The notes: generated by a model from the letters alone, not told the origin. 64,000 nucleotides of DNA from JAGVSR01 sp964589785 (GCA_964589785.1 CAZPUQ010000003.1:1-64000); one strand, 5' to 3'. Shown: positions 7,251-16,771, counted from the first letter of the stretch. Translations and numbers: made by a program.

Positions 7251-7910
7251 ATGACGCGCTTGCAAGAGCTTGGAACGCCAGCCGACCTGGCCGAGAGCGC
7301 CGACCAGTTCAGCCGGCGGATCGCGGAGGAGGGCCTTGCCGGCTGCGCTCCGTTCGAAGACTGGGTGCGGCAGATCCTGGTCCATCATCCCGAGCGACGC
7401 GCGCTGCTCCTGCCGCCGGGGGCTCTCGTCGAGGGCGATCTCGTCCTCGATTTCGAGGTCGAGCCGTTCGCCTCGGGCTTTAGCTGCCTCATCGCGCCGG
7501 ACGACCTCACCGTGACCGGCCGCATCTTCAATGAGGACGTGGACGAGGCGCCCTTCCTGCTCGTCGGCGGCAGCCTGAAAGCGGGCGAGCTCGTGAAGGC
7601 GGCCTCGGGTATCATCGTGCTCGGCTCGGTCGTGGTCGACGGGCTCGTCGTCTGTGATGGCGACAACGGCGCCCTGCTCGTCGGCGGCAATCTCACGGCG
7701 CGCTGCCTCATCGATTGCGATCACGAAATCCTCGTGGCCGGCGACGTCAATGCCCAGGTCGCGAGCGACGATCTCGGCAACATGCGCGCCCTGCTCGTTG
7801 CGGAGGTCTTCGAGGAGCCTGAGGACCCCACCAACGAATGGCCGGAAGGCGACCTCATCCGCGACCGGCTGCTGCGCGGCCTGCCGGTGCTGAGGCCCGA
7901 GGCCGCCTGA
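7251..7910 (+). CDS. Unrecognised protein with beta-solenoid-like repeats
   Basis: I do not recognise this protein (219 residues from ATG 7251; a GTG at 7170 would add 27). The N-terminal third is helical and acidic. From about residue 75 there are short valine/glycine-rich strands with phrases such as LLVGGSLKAGELV, IIVLGSVVVDGLVV, LLVGGNLTARCLI and ILVAGDVNA. These are spaced at about 20 residues, like the coils of polymer-forming (bactofilin-type) beta-helix proteins. There is no signal peptide or membrane segment. It lies 165 bases after pqqA copy 3, behind that gene's terminator, so a link to PQQ is not supported. The start is uncertain because neither candidate has a good ribosome binding site. 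Confidence 0.6.
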   Translation: MTRLQELGTPADLAESADQFSRRIAEEGLAGCAPFEDWVRQILVHHPERRALLLPPGALVEGDLVLDFEVEPFASGFSCLIAPDDLTVTGRIFNEDVDEAPFLLVGGSLKAGELVKAASGIIVLGSVVVDGLVVCDGDNGALLVGGNLTARCLIDCDHEILVAGDVNAQVASDDLGNMRALLVAEVFEEPEDPTNEWPEGDLIRDRLLRGLPVLRPEAA

Positions 7911-8242
7911 CGGCGTCGGAGCGCTTCTCCTCCCCGGCCGCCGCCTGGCCCGCCGCAGCCGTTTCTTGAACGCAACCCCGCGAATCACCGGTCCGCTGCC
8001 GGCGCCGGGGCGTTGCCGCGCGCGCACCGCATACTCCCAAGCGCCCGCCAAAGCCCTGTTTTCCGCTTCCGGGACGAAGCTTAACCGCCCGTTTACTCCC
8101 GGCTGAGACCTTGACGGCGAATGGGTCCCTTCTCCGTCACGCGTGAGACCTGCAACGCCAGAGTCCCCGGGGCGGCGCGGTCCATCCGACCGTCTCCTTC
8201 CGCTCCGGGCCAGCCGTCGCCGCCGCGACCGAGGACCTAGAA
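7911..8242. other. Intergenic region, no gene seen
   Basis: About 330 bases with no convincing coding frame. GAGGAC just before 8243 is the likely ribosome binding site of the next gene. I see no clear promoter hexamers or terminator hairpin. Confidence 0.5.
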
Positions 8243-11203
8243 ATGTCGAGAACGGAAATGGGATATTCCAACCCTGACGAGAGCGCCGCGCCGCGCACGC
8301 CGGATCTTCCGTCGGAGCTCTGGGCGCTGCTCGAGACCATTTCCCACCAGATCGACGAGGCCGATCAGCGCCACACGGGGCTCCTGCAGGAGCTGCGCGA
8401 TCGACTCGCGATGCTGAGCCACGATGCCGAAGAGGCGCGCGCGGACGTCCCCGCAGACGCCGTCCCGGCCTTCGCCCGCATCGAGGACGGGCTGGCCGAA
8501 CTCGCCCACCGCATTGATGCGCTTGACGAGTCCAAGGCTGAGGCACCCGCCGCGGCGCAGACGCAGGCCCCCGTTCCCCTTATCTCGGCGGCCGGCCATC
8601 CGGCCGACGCGCGGCCTGCCGTCGCCGCCGCGCCGGCCGTCGATCCCTTCGACCTCGTCGGCGACGACGAGCCGGAGACGGGGCCTGATTGGGACCTGGC
8701 CGACGCCGAAGCGCTGACCCGGATCTACGAGGAGAGCGATGCGGCCCTCGTCCGCATGACGCCGCGCTCGCCGGAACCGGTATCCCGCGACGTGCTCCCG
8801 CCGGCCTCGCCAGCTGCCGTGCCGGACTTCGAGGGTCTCGACCGCGCCTGGCTCGACGGGCGGCTGTCGGAGATCTCTGTCCGCATCGAGCAGTCGCTCG
8901 CCGATCTCAGTCCCGACGCGGCGATGCAGCGTCTCGGCTCGCGCTTCGACGCGTTCGAGGAGCGGATGGGCTCGGTGCTGGGCGATGTCGCGACGCGGAC
9001 CGACGTCGAAAGCCTGCGCGACCTCGAGGAGCGGATCCACGAGCTGGCCAGGCATCTGGAGCAGACCGAACGGCAGCTCGGCCGGCTCGATTCGATCGAG
9101 CAGCAGCTTCACGCCGTCATCGATCATCTCGCCCAATCGCATGACGCGGCAGCCCGCGAGGCGGACGCCGCCGCCCTGCCCGACCTTGCCGCTCTCGCCG
9201 CCACCACGGCAGAGGAAGTGGCACAGCGCCTCGCTGCGAGCGTGGCCCGGCCGGGCCACGACAGCCGCCTCGAGGAGGTGGGCTCGCTCCTGCGCAGCCT
9301 CATCGACGATCGCCGCCACAACGACGAGCAGACCTATTCCATGCTCGATACGGTGCAGCAGGCCATGATCCGCTTGCTCGACCGCGTCGACGCGCTCGAG
9401 GTGGCTCAGGTGCGGCCCGAGCCGGCGCGCGCTACGATGCCGACCCCGCCCCTGCCCCCGCCTCCGCCTGCGTCACAGACGATGGGCGTGCCTCCCGCGC
9501 CGACGCACCATGGCGAGATCCAGGATTTCGGCGTACCCGATCCCGCAGCGACCGATGACTTTCCGCCGCCGCTCGCCCCCGCACCTGCCGCAACGCCTCT
9601 GCTGAAGCTGGAGCGCACGGCGCAGGGCCCGACGGACCGGCTGCGCCAGGATTTCTTCGCCGAGGCGCAGCGGGCCAAGATGCGGGCCGCCGCAGCGGCC
9701 GAAGCCGAGGAGGGTGTGCCCGCGCCTGCCGCTGCTCCCGCCGCGCAGCGTGCGGCGCGCGGCCTTCCACGTCCGACCCCGCCCTCCTCCATCGCGCCGG
9801 CCGCGGACCTTGCCGCCGCTGCACCGTCGCGCAAGCAGCGGCTCACTGCGCTCGTCTTGTGCCTCGTCATCGCCGTGAGCGGTGCGGCGCTGTTCTCCAA
9901 GACGCGGAACAAGGCCGCTCCCGCGCCGGCTCCCGCTGCTGTCACGCAGACCGCACCGGAGATCGACGTGCCGGCCAGGTCCGCCGCCGCCCCCGCGGCC
10001 GCTGCGCCGGCGGCTCCCGCCCCGGCTGCCGCCGCGACGGCCGAAGGTGGAGCATTCGAGCTTCCCGCCGACGATCCGGCGCCGGTTCCCGCTCCTGTGC
10101 CCGCTTCCCCCGCGGCGGCGCCCCCTTCCGGCAGTGGTGGACCGGCCACGAACGAAGACCTCCTCGGGCTTGAGGGAGAGGTCCCCGACAGCGGCGAATT
10201 CCTCGAGCACCGGCCGCAGACGCCGGCCGCGCGCGTCTCCCCCGAAGGGATCATTCTCCAGGACAACGGCCGCAGCCCGACACCCCAGGAGCTCGCCTAC
10301 CTTCACAGCCAGCAGACCAACGCCGCGCTGTCCTCGCGCCTCGGCGACAACGCCTCGCGCCTGACGCCCGCCGATCTGATGCCTGAGGAGGTCGCAAAGC
10401 ACATGACCCCGATCGCGGCGACGGCCGGTGAGACGCTGCAGGCGGCGCCGGTCCGCGCTTCCCTGAGCGCCGGCGATCCGGCCGGGCGTGGTTCCGATGC
10501 TCCGGTCACGATGCCATTCGGCAAGACGGTGAGCCCGCTTACCCTTCCGCCCGCCACCGTCGGTCCGCTCTCGCTCCGGCTCGCCGCCGCCAACGGCGAT
10601 CCCTCGGCCGCGTTCGAAGTCGGCGCGCGTCTCGCGGAAGGCAAGGGCACGGACCAGAACTTCAAGGAGGCGATGGTCTGGTACCAGAAGTCCGCCGCGC
10701 AGGGATTTGCGCAGGCCCAGTACCGGCTCGGCACGCTCTATGAGCGCGGTCTCGGCGTGAAGGCCGACACCGGCCGCGCCCGCATGTGGTATCAGCGCGC
10801 CGCCGAGCAGGGCAACGTCAAGGCCATGCACAACCTGGCCGTCCTCAGCGCCGGCCGCGACACGGGCAGCCCCGATTACGCGACGGCCGCTCGCTGGTTC
10901 GAGAGCGCCGCCGACTACGGCCTCGCCGACAGCCAGTACAATCTCGCTGTGCTGTATGAGAATGGCCTCGGCGTCGGCAAGGATCTCGCCTCGGCCTACA
11001 AGTGGTACGCGCTGGCGGGCCGCTCGGGCGACAGGGAGGCGCTCCGCCGCCGCACCGCGCTGAAGGCGCAGATGACCCCCGACATGCTCACGCGGGCCGA
11101 GCAGGATGTTGCCATGTTTTCTCCCGAGCGCCAGATCCCGCTCGCCAACGACGCACGCGTCGCGGGCGAGGACTGGAAGAAGCGGCAGGACCAGAACGGC
11201 TGA
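8243..11203 (+). CDS. PodJ-like coiled-coil membrane protein with C-terminal Sel1 repeats
   Basis: A 986-residue protein with the architecture of the polar localisation factor PodJ. Residues about 20-400 are cytoplasmic and rich in acidic, heptad-like coiled-coil stretches. A long proline/alanine-rich linker follows. A single membrane helix (LTALVLCLVIAVSGAALF) sits near residues 533-552. A second Pro/Ala-rich linker leads to four Sel1-type TPR repeats from about residue 773 to 940, with the usual A.Y.LG..Y..G.GV pattern, which would be periplasmic. PodJ organises polar development in Caulobacter and septum or pole identity in Rhizobiales. I see no peptidoglycan-binding domain at the C-terminus, so it may be a shorter relative. 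RBS GAGGAC precedes ATG 8243. It stands alone. Confidence 0.7.
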   Translation: MSRTEMGYSNPDESAAPRTPDLPSELWALLETISHQIDEADQRHTGLLQELRDRLAMLSHDAEEARADVPADAVPAFARIEDGLAELAHRIDALDESKAEAPAAAQTQAPVPLISAAGHPADARPAVAAAPAVDPFDLVGDDEPETGPDWDLADAEALTRIYEESDAALVRMTPRSPEPVSRDVLPPASPAAVPDFEGLDRAWLDGRLSEISVRIEQSLADLSPDAAMQRLGSRFDAFEERMGSVLGDVATRTDVESLRDLEERIHELARHLEQTERQLGRLDSIEQQLHAVIDHLAQSHDAAAREADAAALPDLAALAATTAEEVAQRLAASVARPGHDSRLEEVGSLLRSLIDDRRHNDEQTYSMLDTVQQAMIRLLDRVDALEVAQVRPEPARATMPTPPLPPPPPASQTMGVPPAPTHHGEIQDFGVPDPAATDDFPPPLAPAPAATPLLKLERTAQGPTDRLRQDFFAEAQRAKMRAAAAAEAEEGVPAPAAAPAAQRAARGLPRPTPPSSIAPAADLAAAAPSRKQRLTALVLCLVIAVSGAALFSKTRNKAAPAPAPAAVTQTAPEIDVPARSAAAPAAAAPAAPAPAAAATAEGGAFELPADDPAPVPAPVPASPAAAPPSGSGGPATNEDLLGLEGEVPDSGEFLEHRPQTPAARVSPEGIILQDNGRSPTPQELAYLHSQQTNAALSSRLGDNASRLTPADLMPEEVAKHMTPIAATAGETLQAAPVRASLSAGDPAGRGSDAPVTMPFGKTVSPLTLPPATVGPLSLRLAAANGDPSAAFEVGARLAEGKGTDQNFKEAMVWYQKSAAQGFAQAQYRLGTLYERGLGVKADTGRARMWYQRAAEQGNVKAMHNLAVLSAGRDTGSPDYATAARWFESAADYGLADSQYNLAVLYENGLGVGKDLASAYKWYALAGRSGDREALRRRTALKAQMTPDMLTRAEQDVAMFSPERQIPLANDARVAGEDWKKRQDQNG

Positions 11204-11437
11204 TCGCCGACCGCCGGCTCCCGGCGCGGGCCGCTTCGATCGCGGCATTCGCGCCACGCCGGGAGCAGGGCGGACGCGGCGGCGGCACGCTGCGGGTAGC
11301 AAGCCCGGCGCCCATCCACTACGGTCTCTGCGAGACAAGGGTTGTGTCGCGTTGGGACCGCGCGCGCACCGTGCCGGCTCGCGCCGCACGGGGGGCGGGC
11401 CCGGCGGCGCTGCCATTTGCCAGCACCGAAGCGCCTC

Positions 11438-12367
11438 ATGAACCTCTACCTGCCCATCGCCGAAATGTCCGAAAGCGCCCTCGTGCTGCTCGGCATGGGC
11501 GCGGCGGTGGGCTTCATCTCGGGTCTCTTCGGCGTCGGCGGCGGCTTTCTCATCACGCCGCTTCTGATCTTCACCGGCGTGCCGGCGACGGTCGCGGTCG
11601 GGACCGCCACCGCTCAGCTCGTGGCCACCTCGGTCTCCGGAGCGATTGCGCAGTACAAGCGCAACAACGTCGACGTCAAGCTCGGCCTGGTGCTGCTCGG
11701 AGGGGGCCTCATCGGCACCGTCATCGGCGTCGAGATCGTGCGCATCCTCCGCCAGATGGGGCAGTTCGACGTCTTCATCTCGCTTTGCTACGTCCTCTTC
11801 CTCGGCGTGATCGGCACGCTGATGCTGATCGAGAGCCTGCCGGCGGTCTTGAAATCGCGCGAGGGCGGAACGGCTTCGATGCGCCGGTCCGGCGAGCATA
11901 GCTGGATCCACGGCCTGCCGTTCAAGATGCGCTTCAACCGGTCGAAGCTCTACATCAGCGCCATTCCCGCGGCGCTGATCGGCGCCTTCGTCGGCTTTCT
12001 CGCGGCCATCATGGGCGTCGGCGGCGGCTTCGTCATGGTGCCCGCCCTGATCTATCTGCTGCGTGTGCCGACCAATGTCGTCGTCGGCACGTCGCTGTTC
12101 CAGACCGTCTTTGTCGCCGCCGCCGCCACGATCCTGCACGCCGGCACGATCACGTCGGTCGACATCGTGCTGGCGGCGATGCTGATGGTCGGCGGCGTCG
12201 TGGGCGCGCAGTTCGGCGCCTCGGCGGGCAGTCAGCTGAAGGGGGAGCAGTTGCGTCTTCTTCTCGCCGGCATCGTGCTGCTCGTCTGCCTGCGCATCGG
12301 CTGGGACCTCGTGGTCGTCCCGGACGACCTCTATTCCCTCGCCCGCAGGGTGGGGGGGCCGCCATGA
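11438..12367 (+). CDS. TSUP-family (TauE/SafE) sulfite/anion permease
   Basis: A 309-residue integral membrane protein of the TauE/SafE (TSUP) family, which exports or imports sulfite, sulfonates or related small anions. The two homologous halves each carry the glycine-rich signature: FISGLFGVGGGFLITPLL near residue 25 and FLAAIMGVGGGFVMVPAL near residue 190. There are about eight membrane segments. The start at 11438 gives the family's normal N-terminus. Its last four bases overlap the start of the TIGR02186 gene (ATGA), so the two are translationally coupled. The substrate is not shown by the sequence. Confidence 0.9.
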   Translation: MNLYLPIAEMSESALVLLGMGAAVGFISGLFGVGGGFLITPLLIFTGVPATVAVGTATAQLVATSVSGAIAQYKRNNVDVKLGLVLLGGGLIGTVIGVEIVRILRQMGQFDVFISLCYVLFLGVIGTLMLIESLPAVLKSREGGTASMRRSGEHSWIHGLPFKMRFNRSKLYISAIPAALIGAFVGFLAAIMGVGGGFVMVPALIYLLRVPTNVVVGTSLFQTVFVAAAATILHAGTITSVDIVLAAMLMVGGVVGAQFGASAGSQLKGEQLRLLLAGIVLLVCLRIGWDLVVVPDDLYSLARRVGGPP

Positions 12368-13326
12368 CGATCCGTCCGCTCCTCGGTGCGCTCGTCCTCG
12401 CTGCCGCGCTTGCGGGCGCCGGGCTTCTCGCCCAGTCCATCCTGTCCGTCGGAAACGCTGTCGCCCAGACCGCTGCCCAGCCGAAGAAGAAGCCGAAGGC
12501 GGCGGCTGAGCCGGCGCCTGTCGCGCGCGACCGGACGGCCCTGCCGCCCGCGCGCGGCCCGGCGAGCGAGGCTGCGACCGCGGCGGCGGGCGCGCAACTG
12601 CCGCCCGAGCGCGTGGAGGCGGACGTCTCCACCCGGACCATCGCGATCACGTCAGGCTACTCGGGCTCGGAGATTCTGATCTTCGGCGCGATCGAGAACA
12701 GCCGGCAGCCGAGTGCGGAGTCGGGCTTCTACGACGTCGTGGTGGTGGTGGAGGGCGCGCCGGCGCCTCTGACAGTGCGCCGCAAATCACGCATTGCCGG
12801 AGTCTGGGTCAACACCCGCTCGTTCTCGTTCAACTCGGTTCCGAGCTACTACGCGATCGCCTCGACGCGGCCGCTGGAGGAGTTCGCGGATGCGCCGCTC
12901 AGCGAGGAGATCGGGCTTGGCCTCGATGCCGTCCGCATGGCGGCCTCCGCCGATTCGGCCGTGCGGGCTTCGAGCGAGGAATTCCTCGACTTCAAGAAGG
13001 CCGTCGGCCGGCTGAAGGAAGAGCAGGGCCTTTTCAAGCGCGACGACTACGGCGTCGTCTTCACCGGCCGCAGCCTGTTCCGCTCCACGATCGAGCTGCC
13101 GGCAACCGTGCCCGTCGGACCGCTGACGACGCGCGTCTATCTCTTCCACGACGGCAAGCTCTTGAGCCGCTATCAGGCCCGCGTGGTTCTCGAGCGCGAG
13201 GGGATCGAGCGCTGGATCCACGCCTTCGCTTTCGACTGGCCGTTCCTCTACGGCCTTGTCACCGTGCTGCTTGCCATCGCAACCGGGGTCGTGGCCTCGG
13301 CGCTGCTGAGCCGGCGCTCGGCGTAA
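12364..13326 (+). CDS. TIGR02186-family membrane-anchored protein
   Basis: A 320-residue protein of the TIGR02186 family, which in alphaproteobacteria is usually encoded next to a TSUP permease, as here. An N-terminal signal or anchor sequence ends in a run of lysines and alanines (residues about 1-45). The body is a beta-rich periplasmic domain (GYSGSEILIFGAIE at about residue 98). A C-terminal membrane helix (FLYGLVTVLLAIATGVVASALL) precedes the end. The function is unknown; the coupling to the permease suggests a periplasmic accessory role. It ends three bases from the convergent pdeM gene. Confidence 0.85.
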   Translation: MTIRPLLGALVLAAALAGAGLLAQSILSVGNAVAQTAAQPKKKPKAAAEPAPVARDRTALPPARGPASEAATAAAGAQLPPERVEADVSTRTIAITSGYSGSEILIFGAIENSRQPSAESGFYDVVVVVEGAPAPLTVRRKSRIAGVWVNTRSFSFNSVPSYYAIASTRPLEEFADAPLSEEIGLGLDAVRMAASADSAVRASSEEFLDFKKAVGRLKEEQGLFKRDDYGVVFTGRSLFRSTIELPATVPVGPLTTRVYLFHDGKLLSRYQARVVLEREGIERWIHAFAFDWPFLYGLVTVLLAIATGVVASALLSRRSA

Positions 13327-13329
13327 TCC

Positions 13330-14058
13330 TCAGTCGGGCTTCAGAAGCCGGGGCGCCACGGGATAGAGGCCTTCCTGACCGAGCATCCAGACGGCCATGC
13401 CGTCGTTGCCGAACAGCGGCTCGAAGGCCTCGTCCAGGATGTTGAGGCCGCCGGCATAGGTGCCGAAGGCGGGCATGACAAGCCGCAGGCCGTTCGAGAC
13501 GAAGCAGGGGCGGCGAAAGCTGAAACCGTGCAGAAAGAGCCGGGCGGCGGGGTGGAAGTGGGCGGCGATCTCGTGCGTGACGCGTCCGCGGGCCGGCTCG
13601 TGGCGGAAGGTCAGGCCCTCGACCGTGAGCTCGTCCAGAACGTGGCCGCCGAGCTCGCGCCCGATCGTCCGGTCGTGGTTGCCGGTGATCCAGATCCACT
13701 CGCGGTCCTCCTGGAGGATGCGCAGGCTCTCGCGGTCCTCCGGCGACAGGCGCGCGGCCCCGGCTTCGTCGTGCAGGCTGTCGCCGAGCGCGATGATCGT
13801 TGCGGCGTCGAAGCGGTCGATCGCCTCGGCAAGGCGGGCGAGAGTCTCGCGCGTATCGTAGGGCGGCAGGAGGACGCCCTTCTGCGCGAAGGACGAACCC
13901 TTCTCGAGATGGAGATCGGCGACGATCAGCGCGTTCTCGGCCGGCCAGTAGAGCGCGCCGGAGTAGTCGGCGCGGAAGGCCTTGCCGCAAATCGAGACCG
14001 GATGGTCATTGAACTCGCCGGCGTCGAGGCGCTCCGGCTTCAATGCGAGTGTGGCCAT
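13330..14058 (-). CDS. pdeM: PdeM, ligase-associated metallophosphoesterase
   Basis: A 242-residue calcineurin-like phosphoesterase. The metal-binding motifs are in order: VADLHLEKG, GDSLHDE and GNHDR, with a later histidine pair around EIAAHFHP. It matches the ligase-associated DNA damage response endonuclease PdeM, whose gene normally accompanies the Lhr helicase, as here. I prefer ATG 14058 (MATLALKPERL) to an ATG 36 bases upstream; either start overlaps the helicase gene, so they form one transcription unit. The ligase and exonuclease usually linked to this pair are not in the window. Confidence 0.85.
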   Translation of the reverse strand: MATLALKPERLDAGEFNDHPVSICGKAFRADYSGALYWPAENALIVADLHLEKGSSFAQKGVLLPPYDTRETLARLAEAIDRFDAATIIALGDSLHDEAGAARLSPEDRESLRILQEDREWIWITGNHDRTIGRELGGHVLDELTVEGLTFRHEPARGRVTHEIAAHFHPAARLFLHGFSFRRPCFVSNGLRLVMPAFGTYAGGLNILDEAFEPLFGNDGMAVWMLGQEGLYPVAPRLLKPD

Positions 14059-16678
14059 CGGATTGCATTCCCCCGGTGTCGTGCGTCGCGCCATTCGCGC
14101 GCGCTGCCTTGATAGTTGCGGAGCGGATCAGATCTGCGCCGGCCTCCCGCAGCAGGTCCTCTCGCGCGGCGCGGGCCACCGGCTCCGATCCGATCTCCAA
14201 AAGGATCGGAACCGACAGCGGCGACACGCGATCGAGAGCGTGATGCCTGATTCGGCCCTTGATGCGGGCGAGAAACAAGCCGAGGCGACGGATGTCGAGA
14301 AGTCCGGTCGCTGCGTCCGACCAAGCCGCCTCGAGCAGGATGTGCCCCGGCTCGTGCTTTCTCAAGACATCATAGACGAGATCTGTGGACATCGTGACCT
14401 GCCGGCCGGATTTCTCGCGGCCCGGGTGGCGGCGCTCGATGAGGCCGGCGATGACGGCGCAATGGCGGAAGGTGCGCTTCATGAGGTGCGATTGCGCGAG
14501 CCAGGCATCGAGATCGTCGCCGAGGATGTCCTCTTCGAGCAGCCGGTCGAGAGCAAGGCGCCCCGCCGCGATCATGGCGGAGAGGTCGGCGGCTGCCCAG
14601 ACGCAGAGCCCGTAGTCGTTGGCGACGAAGCCGAGCGGCCGGGCGCCCCAGCGGTCGAGCCTGCGGGTGAGCAGCATGCCGAGCGTCTGGTGGGCGAGAC
14701 GGCCCTCGAACGGGTAGATCACCATGTGATGGCGCGAGCCCTGCGGAAAGGTCTCGACGAGGACCTCGTCTGCCGCCGGAACGAGAGAGTTCTCCTGTTG
14801 CAGGGCGAGCCATTCCGCGACGGGCGCGGGCAGGCTCGCCCAGGCCTTGGGGTTGGCGATCATGGCGCGGACGCGCTTGGCGAGATGCGTGGAAAGCGGG
14901 AACTTTCCCCCGTCGTAGCTCGGGATCATCGGGTCCGTCGCCGACGCCCGCGAGCAGAAGGCCTCGGTCTCCTGCATGCGCTCGAAGCAGAGAACCTCGC
15001 CCGCGAAGACGAACGTGTCTCCCGGCGCGAGCTGCTCGATGAAATATTCGTCCACCTCGCCGAGCACGCGGCCGCCCGCGAACGGCGCGGCTCGTTGGCG
15101 GCTTCCGCCGTGCGGCCGCACGAGACGGACCTTGATCATCGGGCTGTCGATGATCGTGCCGGCATTCATCCGGTATTGCTGGGCGAGCCGAGGATGGGCG
15201 AGGCGCAGTCGACCGTCGTCGGTGGGGCGCAGCCGCGCATAGCGCTCGTAGGCGCGCAGCGCGTAGCCGCCGGTCGCCACGAAATCGACGATGCGGTCGA
15301 AGGTCAGCCGGTCGAGCGCGGCATAGGGCAGGGCGGAGCGGACCTCGCCGAACAGGTCGTCGGGGCGGAACGGGGCCGCGCACGCCATGCCGAGGACATG
15401 CTGCGCCAGCACGTCGAGCGCGCCGACCCGATCGACGACGGCGTCCTGCTCGCCCGCGGTGGCCGCCTCGAGTGCCGCCCGGCATTCGAGAACCTCGAAC
15501 CGGTTCGCCGGCACGAGCACCGCCTTGGACGGCTCGTCGAGGCGGTGATTGGCGCGGCCCACGCGCTGGATGAGGCGGCTTGCCCCCTTTGGAGCGCCGA
15601 TGTTGACGACGAGATCGACGTCGCCCCAATCGATGCCGAGATCAAGGGTCGATGTCGCCACGACAGCCTTCAGCGTTCCCGCCGCCATCGCGGCCTCGAC
15701 CCGGCGCCGCTGCTCCGGCGAGAGCGACCCGTGGTGGAGGGCAATCGCCAGCGCGGCCTCGTTGATGCGCCACAGCTCCTGGAAGACGAGCTCGGCCTGC
15801 ATGCGCGTGTTGACGAAGACGAGCGTCAGCCGATGCTGCGCAATGGCGTCATAGATGGCATCCATGGCATAGCGGGCCGAATGCCCGGCCCACGGCACGG
15901 GCGCGTCGAGCTCCATGATCTCGATCCGCGGCGCGGCACCGGGCGGCGCTGCCACGAGGTCGGCGAGCAAAATGTGATCGTCCGGCTGCGTCTGCTCGCG
16001 CAGGTAGGCGCGCAGCTCCGTCGGCCGGGCCACCGTCGCCGACAGTCCGATCATCATCAGGTCCGGCGCGAGGCTGCGCAGCCGCGCGAGATCGAGCGCC
16101 AGAAGGTCGCCGCGCTTCGACGCCGCCAGGGTGTGCAACTCGTCGAGGATGACGGTATCGAGGGCGCCGAACAGATGATGGGCGTCGTCATGGCTGAGGA
16201 GGAGCGCGAGCTGCTCCGGCGTGGTCATGAGGATGTCGGGAGGTGCCGCGCGCTGGCGCTGCCGCTTGGCCGCCGGCGTATCGCCCGACCGCGTCTCGCA
16301 TGTGATCGGCAGGCCCATGTCCGCAATCGGCGTGGTCACGTTGCGGGCGACGTCGACAGCGAGTGCCTTCAAGGGTGAAATATAGAGCGTGTGCAGACGC
16401 CGCTGGGGCGCATTCGCTTCCCGCGCCCGCGCGTGCAGCGACATGAGGCTCGGCAGGAAGCCCGACAACGTCTTGCCGGCGCCCGTCGGGGCGATGAGCA
16501 GCGTGGACCGGCGCTCCGCCGCCTTGCCGACGAGGGCGATCTGATGCGCCCGCGGCTCCCACCCTCTCGACCGGAACCAGGCCGCGAACGGGTCAGGCCA
16601 CGGTTTTGCCGGCGGCGCAGCGTACGGCCCAGGCCGCGACTGTCCTCGATCTTTCGCCATACAATCGAATTTCGGCAT
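14006..16678 (-). CDS. Lhr-type ligase-associated DEXH helicase
   Basis: An 890-residue superfamily 2 helicase of the Lhr-core type. Walker A is APTGAGKTLSGFLPSL, motif II is DELHTLAASKRG (DELH), motif III is GLSATVARP, and the C-terminal RecA domain has TSTLDLGIDWGDVDLVVNIG and the motif VI region LIQRVGRANHR. A winged-helix and Lhr-specific domain follows. It is inferred to act in DNA repair because its gene overlaps pdeM. ATG 16678 and ATG 16660 are both possible starts. It is divergent from the DUF6460 gene, with 93 bases between them. Confidence 0.9.
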   Translation of the reverse strand: MPKFDCMAKDRGQSRPGPYAAPPAKPWPDPFAAWFRSRGWEPRAHQIALVGKAAERRSTLLIAPTGAGKTLSGFLPSLMSLHARAREANAPQRRLHTLYISPLKALAVDVARNVTTPIADMGLPITCETRSGDTPAAKRQRQRAAPPDILMTTPEQLALLLSHDDAHHLFGALDTVILDELHTLAASKRGDLLALDLARLRSLAPDLMMIGLSATVARPTELRAYLREQTQPDDHILLADLVAAPPGAAPRIEIMELDAPVPWAGHSARYAMDAIYDAIAQHRLTLVFVNTRMQAELVFQELWRINEAALAIALHHGSLSPEQRRRVEAAMAAGTLKAVVATSTLDLGIDWGDVDLVVNIGAPKGASRLIQRVGRANHRLDEPSKAVLVPANRFEVLECRAALEAATAGEQDAVVDRVGALDVLAQHVLGMACAAPFRPDDLFGEVRSALPYAALDRLTFDRIVDFVATGGYALRAYERYARLRPTDDGRLRLAHPRLAQQYRMNAGTIIDSPMIKVRLVRPHGGSRQRAAPFAGGRVLGEVDEYFIEQLAPGDTFVFAGEVLCFERMQETEAFCSRASATDPMIPSYDGGKFPLSTHLAKRVRAMIANPKAWASLPAPVAEWLALQQENSLVPAADEVLVETFPQGSRHHMVIYPFEGRLAHQTLGMLLTRRLDRWGARPLGFVANDYGLCVWAAADLSAMIAAGRLALDRLLEEDILGDDLDAWLAQSHLMKRTFRHCAVIAGLIERRHPGREKSGRQVTMSTDLVYDVLRKHEPGHILLEAAWSDAATGLLDIRRLGLFLARIKGRIRHHALDRVSPLSVPILLEIGSEPVARAAREDLLREAGADLIRSATIKAARANGATHDTGGMQSDGHTRIEAGAPRRRRVQ

Positions 16679-16771
16679 CGCGCTCCGGTCGGCTCGGCCT
16701 GGGTGCTGCGGGTCGCCCTGGGTCGGCCCCTGTGCTATCAGGCCCCAAACGGCAAGGAGGATAGCCCACCG

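Noticed and set aside
9473..12139. 888-codon reverse frame across the PodJ-like and TSUP genes
   Set aside because: It spans two real genes on the other strand and consists of His/Arg/Asp/Gly-rich shadow sequence.
13982..16378. 798-codon forward frame over the Lhr helicase
   Set aside because: Shadow of the helicase, which has all helicase motifs on the reverse strand.
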